Of a stretch of DNA of 64,000 nt, positions 15,238 to 30,864 are shown piece after piece (position 1 is the first letter of the stretch; each line of letters opens with the position of its first letter). The position numbers were made by a program, and so were the translations under genes. This DNA comes from Strigamia acuminata. Its lineage: Eukaryota > Arthropoda > Chilopoda > Geophilomorpha > Linotaeniidae. The DNA is taken from NCBI GenBank assembly GCA_949358305.1, contig OX442317.1, positions 15,070,491-15,134,490 of the forward strand. The letters are read 5' to 3'. The notes under the pieces were generated by a model. The model searched no databases and was not told the DNA's origin. It worked only from the letters and a program-made list of their open reading frames with translations.

Positions 15238-18200
15238 ATCCAAGCAATGATTTGGGAGAGTAGACTTTTGATCTCATCACAGTTGACTTAGCACAAACAC
15301 CACAAGACCAATGTCTCTAAATGTTCTGAAATAGTGTTTAAACCTTAGTAGAAGGCTTCAATGTAAGTTTTAGCAACATCCAAGCAATGATTTGGAAGAA
15401 TAAACTTTTGCTCTCGTTTGACATCACAGTTGACTTAGCACAAACACCACAAGACCAATGTCTCTGAATGTTCAGAAATAGTGTTTAAACCTTAGTAGAA
15501 GGCTTCAATGTAAGTTTTAGCAACATCCAAGCAATAATTTGAAAGAATAAACTTTTGATCTCATTTGACATCACAGTTGACTTAGCACAAACACCACAAA
15601 CCAATGTCTCTGAATGTTCAGAAATAGTGTTTAAACCTTAGTAGGCGGCTTCAATGTAAGTTTTAGCAACATCCAAGCAATGATTTGGGAGAATAGACTT
15701 TTGATCTCATCACAGTTGACTTAGCACAAACATCACAAGACCAATGTCTCTGAATGTTCTGAAATAGTGTTTAAACCTTAGTAGAAGGCTTCAATGTAAG
15801 TTTTAGCAACATCCAAGCAATGATTTGGGAGAATAGACTTTTGATCTCATCACAGTTGACTTAGCACAAACATCACAAGACCAATGTCTCTGAATGTTCT
15901 GAAATAGTGTTTAAACCTTAGTAGAAAGCTTTAATGTAAGTTTTAGCAACATCCAAGAAATGATTTGGGAAAATAGACTTTTGATCTCATCACAGTTGAC
16001 TTAGCACAAACACCACAAGACCAATGTCTCTAAATGTTCTGAAATAGTGTTTAAACCTTAGTAGACGGCTTCAATGTAAGTTTTAGCAACATCCAAGCAA
16101 TGATTTGGGAGAATAGACTTTTGATCTCATCACAGTTGACTTAGCACAAACATCACAAGACCAATGTCTCTGAATGTTCTGAAATAGTGTTTAAACCTTA
16201 GTAGAAGGCTTCAATGTAAGTTTTAGCAACATCCAAGCAATGATTTGGAAGAATAAACTTTTGATCTCATTTGACATCACAGTTGACTTAGCACAAACAC
16301 CACAAGACCAATGTCTCTGAATGTTCAGAAATAGTGTTTAAACCTTAGTAGAAGGCTTCAATGTAAGTTTTAGCAACATCCAAGCAATAATTTGAAAGAA
16401 TAAAATTTTGATCTCATTTGACATCACAGTTGACTTAGCACAAACACCACAAACCAATGTCTCTGAATGTTCTAAAATAGTGTTTAAACCTTAGTAGAAG
16501 GCTTCAATGTAAGTTTTAGCAACATCCAAGCAATGATTTGGGAGAATAGACTTTTGATCTCATCACAGTTGACTTAGCACAAACATCACAAGACCAATGT
16601 CTCTGAATGTTCTGAAATAGTGTTTAAACCTTAGTAGAAAGCTTTAATGTAAGTTTTAGCAACATCCAAGAAATGATTTGGGAAAATAGACTTTTGATCT
16701 CATCACAGTTGACTTAGCACAAACACCACAAACCAATGTCTCTGAATGTTCTGAAATAGTGTTTAAACCTTAGTAGAAGGCTTCAATGTAAGTTTTAGCA
16801 ACATCCAAGCAATGATTTGGGAGAGTAGACTTTTGATCTCATCACAGTTGACTTAGCACAAACACCACAAGACCAATGTCTCTAAATGTTCTGAAATAGT
16901 GTTTAAACCTTAGTAGGCGGCTTCAATGTAAGTTTTAGCAACATCCAAGCAATGATTTGGAAGAATAAACTTTTGATCTCATTTGACATCACAGTTGACT
17001 TAGCACAAACACCACAAGACCAATGTCTCTGAATGTTCAGAAATAGTGTTTAAACCTTAGTAGAAGGCTTCAATGTAAGTTTTAGCAACATCCAAGCAAT
17101 AATTTGGGAGAATAGACTTTTGATCTCATCACAGTTGACTTAGCACAAACATCACAAGACCAATGTCTCTGAATGTTCTGAAATAGTGTTTAAACCTTAG
17201 TAGAAAGCTTTAATGTAAGTTTTAGCAACATCCAAGAAATGATTTGGGAAAATAGACTTTTGATCTCATCACAGTTGACTTAGCACAAACACCACAAGAC
17301 CAATGTCTCTAAATGTTCTGAAATAGTGTTTAAACCTTAGTAGACGGCTTCAATGTAAGTTTTAGCAACATCCAAGCAATGATTTGGGAGAATAGACTTT
17401 TGATCTCATCACAGTTGACTTAGCACAAACACCACAAGACCAATGTCTCTGAATGTTCTGAAATAGTGTTTAAACCTTAGTAGAAGGCTTCAATGTAAGT
17501 TTTAGCAACATCCAAGCAATGATTTGGAAGAATAAACTTTTGATCTCATTTGACATCACAGTTGACTTAGCACAAACACCACAAGACCAATGTCTCTGAA
17601 TGTTCAGAAATAGTGTTTAAACCTTAGTAGAAGGCTTCAATGTAAGTTTTAGCAACATCCAAGCAATAATTTGAAAGAATAAACTTTTGATCTCATTTGA
17701 CATCACAGTTGACTTAGCACAAACACCACAAACCAATGTCTCTGAATGTTCTGAAATAGTGTTTAAACCTTAGTAGAAGGCTTCAATGTAAGTTTTAGCA
17801 ACATCCAAGCAATGATTTGGGAGAGTAGACTTTTGATCTCATCACAGTTGACTTAGCACAAACACCACAAGACCAATGTCTCTAAATGTTCTGAAATAGT
17901 GTTTAAACCTTAGTAGACGGCTTCAATGTAAGTTTTAGCAACATCCAAGCAATGATTTGGGAGAATAGACTTTTGATCTCATTTGACATCACAGTTGACT
18001 TAGCACAAACACCACAAACCAATGTCTCTGAATGTTCTGAAATAGTGTTTAAACCTTAGTAGAAGGCTTCAATGTAAGTTTTAGCAACATCCAAGCAATG
18101 ATTTGGGAGAGTAGACTTTTGATCTCATCACAGTTGACTTAGCACAAACACCACAAGACCAATGTCTCTAAAAGTTCTGAAATAGTGTTTAAACCTTAGT

Positions 18201-21200
18201 AGAAGGCTTCAATGTAAGTTTTAGCAACATCCAAGCAATGATTTGGAAGAATAAACTTTTGCTCTCGTTTGACATCACAGTTGACTTAGCACAAACACCA
18301 CAAGACCAATGTCTCTGAATGTTCAGAAATAGTGTTTAAACCTTAGTAGAAGGCTTCAATGTAAGTTTTAGCAACATCCAAGCAATAATTTGAAAGAATA
18401 AACTTTTGATCTCATTTGACATCACAGTTGACTTAGCACAAACACCACAAACCAATGTCTCTGAATGTTCTGAAATAGTGTTTAAACCTTAGTAGAAGGC
18501 TTCAATGTAAGTTTTAGCAACATCCAAGCAATGATTTGGGAGAGTAGACTTTTGATCTCATCACAGTTGACTTAGCACAAACACCACAAGACCAATGTCT
18601 CTAAATGTTCTGAAATAGTGTTTAAACCTTAGTAGGCGGCTTCAATGTAAGTTTTAGCAACATCCAAGCAATGATTTGGGAGAATAGACTTTTGATCTCA
18701 TCACAGTTGACTTAGCACAAACATCACAAGACCAATGTCTCTGAATGTTCTGAAATAGTGTTTAAACCTTAGTAGAAGGCTTCAATGTAAGTTTTAGCAA
18801 CATCCAAGCAATGATTTGGGAGAATAGACTTTTGATCTCATCACAGTTGACTTAGCACAAACATCACAAGACCAATGTCTTGAATGTTCTGAAATAGTGT
18901 TTAAACCTTAGTAGAAAGCTTTAATGTAAGTTTTAGCAACATCCAAGAAATGATTTGGGAAAATAGACTTTTGATCTCATCACAGTTGACTTAGCACAAA
19001 CACCACAAGACCAATGTCTCTAAATGTTCTGAAATAGTGTTTAAACCTTAGTAGACGGCTTCAATGTAAGTTTTAGCAACATCCAAGCAATGATTTGGGA
19101 GAATAGACTTTTGATCTCATCACAGTTGACTTAGCACAAACATCACAAGACCAATGTCTCTGAATGTTCTGAAATAGTGTTTAAACCTTAGTAGAAGGCT
19201 TCAATGTAAGTTTTAGCAACATCCAAGCAATACTTTGGAAGAATAAACTTTTGATCTCATTTGACATCACAGTTGACTTAGCACAAACACCACAAGACCA
19301 ATGTCTCTGAATGTTCAGAAATAGCGTTTAAACCTTAGTAGAAGGCTTCAATGTAAGTTTTAGCAACATCCAAGCAATAATTTGAAAGAATAAACTTTTG
19401 ATCTCATTTGACATCACAGTTGACTTAGCACAAACACCACAAACCAATGTCTCTGAATGTTCTGAAATAGTGTTTAAACCTTAGTAGAAGGCTTCAATGT
19501 AAGTTTTAGCAACATCCAAGCAATGATTTGGGAGAGTAGACTTTTGATCTCATCACAGTTGACTTAGCACAAACACCACAAGACCAATGTCTCTAAATGT
19601 TCTGAAATAGTGTTTAAACCTTAGTAGACGGCTTCAATGTAAGTTTTAGCAACATCCAAGCAATGATTTGGGAGAATAGACTTTTGATCTCATCACAGTT
19701 GACTTAGCACAAACATCACAAGACCAATGTCTCTGAATGTTCTGAAATAGTGTTTAAACCTTAGTAGAAGGCTTCAATGTAAGTTTTAGCAACATCCAAG
19801 CAATGATTTGGAAGAATAAACTTTTGATTTCATTTGACATCACAGTTGACTTAGCACAAACACCACAAGACCAATGTCTCTGAATGTTCAGAAATAGCGT
19901 TTAAACCTTAGTAGAAGGCTTCAATGTAAGTTTTAGCAACATCCAAGCAATAATTTGAAAGAATAAACTTTTGATCTCATTTGACATCACAGTTGACTTA
20001 GCACAAACACCACAAACCAATGTCTCTGAATGTTCAGAAATAGTGTTTAAACCTTAGTAGAAGGCTTCAATGTAAGTTTTAGCAACATCCAAGCAATGAT
20101 TTGGGAGAATAGACTTTTGATCTCATCACAGTTGACTTAGCACAAACATCACAAGACCAATGTCTCTGAATGTTCTGAAATAGTGTTTAAACCTTAGTAG
20201 AAAGCTTTAATGTAAGTTTTAGCAACATCCAAGAAATGATTTGGGAAAATAGACTTTTGATCTCATCACAGTTGACTTAGCACAAACACCACAAGACCAA
20301 TGTCTCTAAATGTTCTGAAATAGTGTTTAAACCTTAGTAGACGGCTTCAATGTAAGTTTTAGCAACATCCAAGCAATGATTTGGGAGAATAGACTTTTGA
20401 TCTCATCACAGTTGACTTAGCACAAACACCACAAGACCAATGTCTCTGAATGTTCTGAAATAGTGTTTAAACCTTAGTAGAAGGCTTCAATGTAAGTTTT
20501 AGCAACATCCAAGCAATGATTTGGAAGAATAAACTTTTGATCTCATTTGACATCACAGTTGACTTAGCACAAACACCACAAGACCAATGTCTCTGAATGT
20601 TCAGAAATAGTGTTTAAACCTTAGTAGAAGGCTTCAATGTAAGTTTTAGCAACATCCAAGCAATAATTTGAAAGAATAAACTTTTGATCTCATTTGACAT
20701 CACAGTTGACTTAGCACAAACACCACAAACCAATGTCTCTGAATGTTCTGAAATAGTGTTTAAACCTTAGTAGAAGGCTTCAATGTAAGTTTTAGCAACA
20801 TCCAAGCAATGATTTGGGAGAGTAGACTTTTGATCTCATCACAGTTGACTTAGCACAAACACCACAAGACCAATGTCTCTAAATGTTCTGAAATAGTGTT
20901 TAAACCTTAGTAGACGGCTTCAATGTAAGTTTTAGCAACATCCAAGCAATGATTTGGGAGAATAGACTTTTGATCTCATTTGACATCACAGTTGACTTAG
21001 CACAAACACCACAAACCAATGTCTCTGAATGTTCTGAAATAGTGTTTAAACCTTAGTAGAAGGCTTCAATGTAAGTTTTAGCAACATCCAAGCAATGATT
21101 TGGGAGAGTAGACTTTTGATCTCATCACAGTTGACTTAGCACAAACACCACAAGACCAATGTCTCTAAAAGTTCTGAAATAGTGTTTAAACCTTAGTAGA

Positions 21201-24200
21201 AGGCTTCAATGTAAGTTTTAGCAACATCCAAGCAATGATTTGGAAGAATAAACTTTTGCTCTCGTTTGACATCACAGTTGACTTAGCACAAACACCACAA
21301 GACCAATGTCTCTGAATGTTCAGAAATAGTGTTTAAACCTTAGTAGAAGGCTTCAATGTAAGTTTTAGCAACATCCAAGCAATAATTTGAAAGAATAAAC
21401 TTTTGATCTCATTTGACATCACAGTTGACTTAGCACAAACACCACAAACCAATGTCTCTGAATGTTCTGAAATAGTGTTTAAACCTTAGTAGAAGGCTTC
21501 AATGTAAGTTTTAGCAACATCCAAGCAATGATTTGGGAGAGTAGACTTTTGATCTCATCACAGTTGACTTAGCACAAACACCACAAGACCAATGTCTCTA
21601 AATGTTCTGAAATAGTGTTTAAACCTTAGTAGGCGGCTTCAATGTAAGTTTTAGCAACATCCAAGCAATGATTTGGGAGAATAGACTTTTGATCTCATCA
21701 CAGTTGACTTAGCACAAACATCACAAGACCAATGTCTCTGAATGTTCTGAAATAGTGTTTAAACCTTAGTAGAAGGCTTCAATGTAAGTTTTAGCAACAT
21801 CCAAGCAATGATTTGGGAGAATAGACTTTTGATCTCATCACAGTTGACTTAGCACAAACATCACAAGACCAATGTCTTGAATGTTCTGAAATAGTGTTTA
21901 AACCTTAGTAGAAAGCTTTAATGTAAGTTTTAGCAACATCCAAGAAATGATTTGGGAAAATAGACTTTTGATCTCATCACAGTTGACTTAGCACAAACAC
22001 CACAAGACCAATGTCTCTAAATGTTCTGAAATAGTGTTTAAACCTTAGTAGACGGCTTCAATGTAAGTTTTAGCAACATCCAAGCAATGATTTGGGAGAA
22101 TAGACTTTTGATCTCATCACAGTTGACTTAGCACAAACATCACAAGACCAATGTCTCTGAATGTTCTGAAATAGTGTTTAAACCTTAGTAGAAGGCTTCA
22201 ATGTAAGTTTTAGCAACATCCAAGCAATACTTTGGAAGAATAAACTTTTGATCTCATTTGACATCACAGTTGACTTAGCACAAACACCACAAGACCAATG
22301 TCTCTGAATGTTCAGAAATAGCGTTTAAACCTTAGTAGAAGGCTTCAATGTAAGTTTTAGCAACATCCAAGCAATAATTTGAAAGAATAAACTTTTGATC
22401 TCATTTGACATCACAGTTGACTTAGCACAAACACCACAAACCAATGTCTCTGAATGTTCTGAAATAGTGTTTAAACCTTAGTAGAAGGCTTCAATGTAAG
22501 TTTTAGCAACATCCAAGCAATGATTTGGGAGAGTAGACTTTTGATCTCATCACAGTTGACTTAGCACAAACACCACAAGACCAATGTCTCTAAATGTTCT
22601 GAAATAGTGTTTAAACCTTAGTAGACGGCTTCAATGTAAGTTTTAGCAACATCCAAGCAATGATTTGGGAGAATAGACTTTTGATCTCATCACAGTTGAC
22701 TTAGCACAAACATCACAAGACCAATGTCTCTGAATGTTCTGAAATAGTGTTTAAACCTTAGTAGAAGGCTTCAATGTAAGTTTTAGCAACATCCAAGCAA
22801 TGATTTGGAAGAATAAACTTTTGATTTCATTTGACATCACAGTTGACTTAGCACAAACACCACAAGACCAATGTCTCTGAATGTTCAGAAATAGTGTTTA
22901 AACCTTAGTAGAAGGCTTCAATGTAAGTTTTAGCAACATCCAAGCAATAATTTGAAAGAATAAACTTTTGATCTCATTTGACATCACAGTTGACTTAGCA
23001 CAAACACCACAAACCAATGTCTCTGAATGTTCTGAAATAGTGTTTAAACCTTAGTAGAAGGCTTCAATGTAAGTTTTAGCAACATCCAAGCAATGATTTG
23101 GGAGAGTAGACTTTTGATCTCATCACAGTTGACTTAGCACAAACACCACAAGACCAATGTCTCTAAATGTTCTGAAATAGTGTTTAAACCTTAGTAGACG
23201 GCTTCAATGTAAGTTTTAGCAACATCCAAGCAATGATTTGGGAGAATAGACTTTTGATCTCATCACAGTTGACTTAGCACAAACACCACAAGACCAATGT
23301 CTCTGAATGTTCTGAAATAGTGTTTAAACCTTAGTAGAAGGCTTCAATGTAAGTTTTAGCAACATCCAAGCAATGATTTGGAAGAATAAACTTTTGATCT
23401 CATTTGACATCACAGTTGACTTAGCACAAACACCACAACACCAATGTCTCTGAATGTTCAGAAATAGTGTTTAAACCTTAGTAGAAGGCTTCAATGTAAG
23501 TTTTAGCAACATCCAAGCAATAATTTGAAAGAATAAACTTTTGATCTCATTTGACATCACAGTTGACTTAGCACAAACACCACAAACCAATGTCTCTGAA
23601 TGTTCTGAAATAGTGTTTAAACCTTAGTAGAAGGCTTCAATCTAAGTTTTAGCAACATCCAAGCAATGATTTGGGAGAGTAGACTTTTGATCTCATCACA
23701 GTTGACTTAGCACAAACACCACAAGACCAATGTCTCTAAATGTTCTGAAATAGTGTTTAAATCTTAGTAGACGGCTTCAATGTAAGTTTTAGCAACATCC
23801 AAGCAATGATTTGGGAGAATAGACTTTTGATCTCATCACAGTTGACTTAGCACAAACACCACAAGACCAATGTCTCTGAATGTTCTGAAATAGTGTTTAA
23901 ACTTTAGTAGAAGGCTTCAATGTTAGTTTTAGCAACATCCAAGCAATAATTTGAAAGAATAAACTTTTGATCTCATTTGACATCACAGTTGACTTAGCAC
24001 AAACACCACAAACCAATGTCTCTGAATGTTCTGAAATAGTGTTTAAACCTTAGTAGAAGGCTTCAATGTAAGTTTTAGCAACATCCAAGCAATGATTTGG
24101 GAGAGTAGACTTTTGATCTCATCACAGTTGACTTAGCACAAACACCACAAGACCAATGTCTCTAAATGTTCTGAAATAGTGTTTAAACCTTAGTAGGCGG

Positions 24201-27200
24201 CTTCAATGTAAGTTTTAGCAACATCCAAGCAATGATTTGGGAGAATAGACTTTTGATCTCATCACAGTTGACTTAGCACAAACATCACAAGACCAATGTC
24301 TCTGAATGTTCTGAAATAGTGTTTAAACCTTAGTAGAAGGCTTCAATGTAAGTTTTAGCAACATCCAAGCAATGATTTGGGAGAATAGACTTTTGATCTC
24401 ATCACAGTTGACTTAGCACAAACATCACAAGACCAATGTCTTGAATGTTCTGAAATAGTGTTTAAACCTTAGTAGAAAGCTTTAATGTAAGTTTTAGCAA
24501 CATCCAAGAAATGATTTGGGAAAATAGACTTTTGATCTCATCACAGTTGACTTAGCACAAACACCACAAGACCAATGTCTCTAAATGTTCTGAAATAGTG
24601 TTTAAACCTTAGTAGACGGCTTCAATGTAAGTTTTAGCAACATCCAAGCAATGATTTGGGAGAATAGACTTTTGATCTCATCACAGTTGACTTAGCACAA
24701 ACATCACAAGACCAATGTCTCTGAATGTTCTGAAATAGTGTTTAAACCTTAGTAGAAGGCTTCAATGTAAGTTTTAGCAACATCCAAGCAATACTTTGGA
24801 AGAATAAACTTTTGATCTCATTTGACATCACAGTTGACTTAGCACAAACACCACAAGACCAATGTCTCTGAATGTTCAGAAATAGCGTTTAAACCTTAGT
24901 AGAAGGCTTCAATGTAAGTTTTAGCAACATCCAAGCAATAATTTGAAAGAATAAACTTTTGATCTCATTTGACATCACAGTTGACTTAGCACAAACACCA
25001 CAAACCAATGTCTCTGAATGTTCTGAAATAGTGTTTAAACCTTAGTAGAAGGCTTCAATGTAAGTTTTAGCAACATCCAAGCAATGATTTGGGAGAGTAG
25101 ACTTTTGATCTCATCACAGTTGACTTAGCACAAACACCACAAGACCAATGTCTCTAAATGTTCTGAAATAGTGTTTAAACCTTAGTAGACGGCTTCAATG
25201 TAAGTTTTAGCAACATCCAAGCAATGATTTGGGAGAATAGACTTTTGATCTCATCACAGTTGACTTAGCACAAACATCACAAGACCAATGTCTCTGAATG
25301 TTCTGAAATAGTGTTTAAACCTTAGTAGAAGGCTTCAATGTAAGTTTTAGCAACATCCAAGCAATGATTTGGAAGAATAAACTTTTGATTTCATTTGACA
25401 TCACAGTTGACTTAGCACAAACACCACAAGACCAATGTCTCTGAATGTTCAGAAATAGTGTTTAAACCTTAGTAGAAGGCTTCAATGTAAGTTTTAGCAA
25501 CATCCAAGCAATAATTTGAAAGAATAAACTTTTGATCTCATTTGACATCACAGTTGACTTAGCACAAACACCACAAACCAATGTCTCTGAATGTTCTGAA
25601 ATAGTGTTTAAACCTTAGTAGAAGGCTTCAATGTAAGTTTTAGCAACATCCAAGCAATGATTTGGGAGAGTAGACTTTTGATCTCATCACAGTTGACTTA
25701 GCACAAACACCACAAGACCAATGTCTCTAAATGTTCTGAAATAGTGTTTAAACCTTAGTAGACGGCTTCAATGTAAGTTTTAGCAACATCCAAGCAATGA
25801 TTTGGGAGAATAGACTTTTGATCTCATCACAGTTGACTTAGCACAAACACCACAAGACCAATGTCTCTGAATGTTCTGAAATAGTATTTAAACATTAGTA
25901 GAAGGCTTCAATGTAAGTTTTAGCAACATCCAAGCAATGATTTGGAAGAATAAACTTTTGATCTCATTTGACATCACAGTTGACTTAGCACAAACACCAC
26001 AAACCAATGTCTCTGAATGTTCTGAAATAGTGTTTAAACCTTAGTAGAAGGCTTCAATGTAAGTTTTAGCAACATCCAAGCAATGATTTGGGAGAGTAGA
26101 CTTTTGATCTCATCACAGTTGACTTAGCACAAACACCACAAGACCAATGTCTCTAAATGTTCTGAAATAGTGTTTAAACCTTAGTAGACGGCTTCAATGT
26201 AAGTTTTAGCAACATCCAAGCAATGATTTGGGAGAATAGACTTTTGATCTCATCACAGTTGACTTAGCACAAACACCACAAGACCAATGTCTCTGAATGT
26301 TCTGAAATAGTGTTTAAACTTTAGTAGAAGGCTTCAATGTTAGTTTTAGCAACATCCAAGCAATAATTTGAAAGAATAAACTTTTGATCTCATTTGACAT
26401 CACAGTTGACTTAGCACAAACACCACAAACCAATGTCTCTGAATGTTCTGAAATAGTGTTTAAACCTTAGTAGAAGGCTTCAATGTAAGTTTTAGCAACA
26501 TCCAAGCAATGATTTGGGAGAGTAGACTTTTGATCTCATCACAGTTGACTTAGCACAAACACCACAAGACCAATGTCTCTAAATGTTCTGAAATAGTGTT
26601 TAAACCTTAGTAGGCGGCTTCAATGTAAGTTTTAGCAACATCCAAGCAATGATTTGGGAGAATAGACTTTTGATCTCATCACAGTTGACTTAGCACAAAC
26701 ATCACAAGACCAATGTCTCTGAATGTTCTGAAATAGTGTTTAAACCTTAGTAGAAGGCTTCAATGTAAGTTTTAGCAACATCCAAGCAATGATTTGGGAG
26801 AATAGACTTTTGACCTCATCACAGTTGACTTAGCACAAACATCACAAGACCAATGTCTCTGAATGTTCTGAAATAGTGTTTAAACCTTAGTAGACGGCTT
26901 CAATGTAAGTTTTAGCAACATCCAAGCAATGATTTGGGAGAATAGACTTTTGATCTCATCACAGTTGACTTAGCACAAACATCACAAGACCAATGTCTCT
27001 GAATGTTCTGAAATAGTGTTTAAACCTTAGTAGAAGGCTTCAATGTAAGTTTTAGCAACATCCAAGCAATACTTTGGAAGAATAAACTTTTGATCTCATT
27101 TGACATCACAGTTGACTTAGCACAAACACCACAAGACTAATGTCTCTGAATGTTCAGAAATAGTGTTTAAACCTTAGTAGAAGGCTTCAATGTAAGTTTT

Positions 27201-30200
27201 AGCAACATCCAAGCAATAATTTGAAAGAATAAACTTTTGATCTCATTTGACATCACAGTTGACTTAGCACAAACACCACAAACCAATGTCTCTGAATGTT
27301 CTGAAATAGTGTTTAAACCTTAGTAGAAGGCTTCAATGTAAGTTTTAGCAACATCCAAGCAATGATTTGGGAGAGTAGACTTTTGATCTCATCACAGTTG
27401 ACTTAGCACAAACATCACAAGACCAATGTCTCTGAATGTTCTGAAATAGTGTTTAAACCTTAGTAGAAGGCTTCAATGTAAGTTTTAGCAACATCCAAGC
27501 AATGATTTGGAAGAATAAACTTTTGATTTCATTTGACATCACAGTTGACTTAGCACAAACACCACAAGACCAATGTCTCTGAATGTTCAGAAATAGTGTT
27601 TAAACCTTAGTAGAAGGCTTCAATGTAAGTTTTAGCAACATCCAAGCAATAATTTGAAAGAATAAACTTTTGATCTCATTTGACATCACAGTTGACTTAG
27701 CACAAACACCACAAACCAATGTCTCTGAATGTTCTGAAATAGTGTTTAAACCTTAGTAGAAGGCTTCAATGTAAGTTTTAGCAACATCCAAGCAATGATT
27801 TGGGAGAGTAGACTTTTGATCTCATCACAGTTGACTTAGCACAAACACCACAAGACCAATGTCTCTAAATGTTCTGAAATAGTGTTTAAACCTTAGTAGG
27901 CGGCTTCAATGTAAGTTTTAGCAACATCCAAGCAATGATTTGGGAGAATAGACTTTTGATCTCATCACAGTTGACTTAGCACAAACATCACAAGACCAAT
28001 GTCTCTGAATGTTCTGAAATAGTGTTTAAACCTTAGTAGAAGGCTTCAATGTAAGTTTTAGCAACATCCAAGCAATGATTTGGAAGAATAAACTTTTGAT
28101 CTCATTTGACATCACAGTTGACTTAGCACAAACACCACAAGACCAATGTCTCTGAATGTTCAGAAATAGTGTTTAAACCTTAGTAGAAGGCTTCAATGTA
28201 AGTTTTAGCAACATCCAAGCAATAATTTGAAAGAATAAACTTTTGATCTCATTTGACATCACAGTTGACTTAGCACAAACACCACAAACCAATGTCTCTG
28301 AATGTTCTAAAATAGTGTTTAAACCTTAGTAGAAGGCTTCAATGTAAGTTTTAGCAACATCCAAGCAATGATTTGGGAGAATAGACTTTTGATCTCATCA
28401 CAGTTGACTTAGCACAAACATCACAAGACCAATGTCTCTGAATGTTCTGAAATAGTGTTTAAACCTTAGTAGAAAGCTTTAATGTAAGTTTTAGCAACAT
28501 CCAAGAAATGATTTGGGAAAATAGACTTTTGATCTCATCACAGTTGACTTAGCACAAACACCACAAGACCAATGTCTCTAAATGTTCTGAAATAGTGTTT
28601 AAACCTTAGTAGACGGCTTCAATGTAAGTTTTAGCAACATCCAAGCAATGATTTGGGAGAATAGACTTTTGATCTCATCACAGTTGACTTAGCACAAACA
28701 CCACAAGACCAATGTCTCTGAATGTTCTGAAATAGTGTTTAAACCTTAGTAGAAGGCTTCAATGTAAGTTTTAGCAACATCCAAGCAATGATTTGGAAGA
28801 ATAAACTTTTGATCTCATTTGACATCACAGTTGACTTAGCACAAACACCACAAGACCAATGTCTCTGAATGTTCAGAAATAGTGTTTAAACCTTAGTAGA
28901 AGGCTTCAATGTAAGTTTTAGCAACATCCAAGCAATAATTTGAAAGAATAAACTTTTGATCTCATTTGACATCACAGTTGACTTAGCACAAACACCACAA
29001 ACCAATGTCTCTGAATGTTCTGAAATAGTGTTTAAACCTTAGTAGAAGGCTTCAATGTAAGTTTTAGCAACATCCAAGCAATGATTTGGGAGAGTAGACT
29101 TTTGATCTCATCACAGTTGACTTAGCACAAACACCACAAGACCAATGTCTCTAAATGTTCTGAAATAGTGTTTAAACCTTAGTAGACGGCTTCAATGTAA
29201 GTTTTAGCAACATCCAAGCAATGATTTGGGAGAGTAGACTTTTGATCTCATCACAGTTGACTTAGCACAAACACCACAAGACCAATGTCTCTAAATGTTC
29301 TGAAATAGTGTTTAAACCTTAGTAGGCGGCTTCAATGTAAGTTTTAGCAACATCCAAGCAATGATTTGGGAGAATAGACTTTTGATCTCATCACAGTTGA
29401 CTTAGCACAAACACCACAAGACCAATGTCTCTAAATGTTCTGAAATAGTGTTTAAACCTTAGTAGACGGCTTCAATGTAAGTTTTAGCAACATCCAAGCA
29501 ATGATTTGGGAGAATAGACTTTTGATCTCATCACAGTTGACTTAGCACAAACATCACAAGACCAATGTCTCTGAATGTTCTGAAATAGTGTTTAAACCTT
29601 AGTAGAAAGCTTTAATGTAAGTTTTAGCAACATCCAAGAAATGATTTGGGAAAATAGACTTTTGATCTCATCACAGTTGACTTAGCACAAACACCACAAG
29701 ACCAATGTCTCTGAATGTTTTGAAATAGTGTTTAAACTTTAGTAGAAGGCTTCAATGTTAGTTTTAGCAACATCCAAGCAATAATTTGAAAGAATAAACT
29801 TTTGATCTCATTTGACATCACAGTTGACTTAGCACAAACACCACAAGACCAATGTCTCTGAATGTTCAGAAATAGTGTTTAAACCTTAGTAGAAGGCTTC
29901 AATGTAAGTTTTAGCAACATCCAAGCAATAATTTGAAAGAATAAACTTTTGATCTCATTTGACATCACAGTTGACTTAGCACAAACACCACAAGACCAAT
30001 GTCTCTGAATGTTCAGAAATAGTGTTTAAACCTTAGTAGAAGGCTTCAATGTAAGTTTTAGCAACATCCAAGCAATAATTTGAAAGAATAAACTTTTGAT
30101 CTCATTTGACATCACAGTTGACTTAGCACAAACACCACAAACCAATGTCTCTGAATGTTCTGAAATAGTGTTTAAACCTTAGTAGAAGGCTTCAATGTAA

Positions 30201-30864
30201 ATTTTAGCAACATCCAAGCAATGATTTGGGAGAATAGACTTTTGATCTCATCACAGTTGACTTAGCACAAACACCACAAGACCAATGTCTCTGAATGTTC
30301 AGAAATAGTGTTTAAACCTTAGTAGAAGGCTTCAATGTAAGTTTTAGCAACATCCAAGCAATAATTTGAAAGAATAAACTTTTGATCTCATTTGACATCA
30401 CAGTTGACTTAGCACAAACACCACAAATCAATGTCTCTGAATGTTCTGAAATAGTGTTTAAACCTTAGTAGAAGGCTTCAATGTAAGTTTTAGCAACATC
30501 CAAGCAATGATTTGGGAGAGTAGACTTTTGATCTCATCACAGTTGACTTAGCACAAACACCACAAGACCAATGTCTCTAAATGTTCTGAAATAGTGTTTA
30601 AACCTTAGTAGACGGCTTCAATGTAAGTTTTAGCAACATCCAAGCAATGATTTGGGAGAATAGACTTTTGATCTCATCACAGTTGACTTAGCACAAACAC
30701 CACAAGACCAATGTCTCTGAATGTTCTGAAATAGTGTTTAAACTTTAGTAGAAGGCTTCAATGTAAGTTTTAGCAACATCCAAGCAATGATTTGGAAGAA
30801 TAAACTTTTGATCTCATTTGACATCACAGTTGACTTAGCACAAACACCACAAACCAATGTCTCT
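15238..30864. repeat. Satellite array, segment 2 (about 110 monomers)
   Basis: Uninterrupted head-to-tail monomers begin with the right target duplication (atcc, 15238-15241). Five main types recur: a 147-bp type with gttcagaaat and caataatttgaaag; a 139-bp type with cacaaacc and gagagtagac; a 140-bp type with ctctaaatg and acgg or gcgg; a 147-bp type with catcacaag and ggaagaataaac; and a 140-bp type with aaagctttaatg and gggaaaatagac. The marker 'tactttgg' at 19231, 22228, 24792 and 27070 defines higher-order repeats of 2997, 2564 and 2278 bp (21, 18 and 16 monomers). A private variant, ctaaaagttctg, at 18168 and 21165 confirms the 2997-bp tandem duplication. No other insertion was seen. 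Confidence 0.95.

Noticed and set aside
15238-30864. AATAAA in the 147-bp satellite monomers as real poly(A) signals
   Set aside because: The hexamer is simply part of a repeated AT-rich monomer, with no associated coding sequence or GT-rich element.
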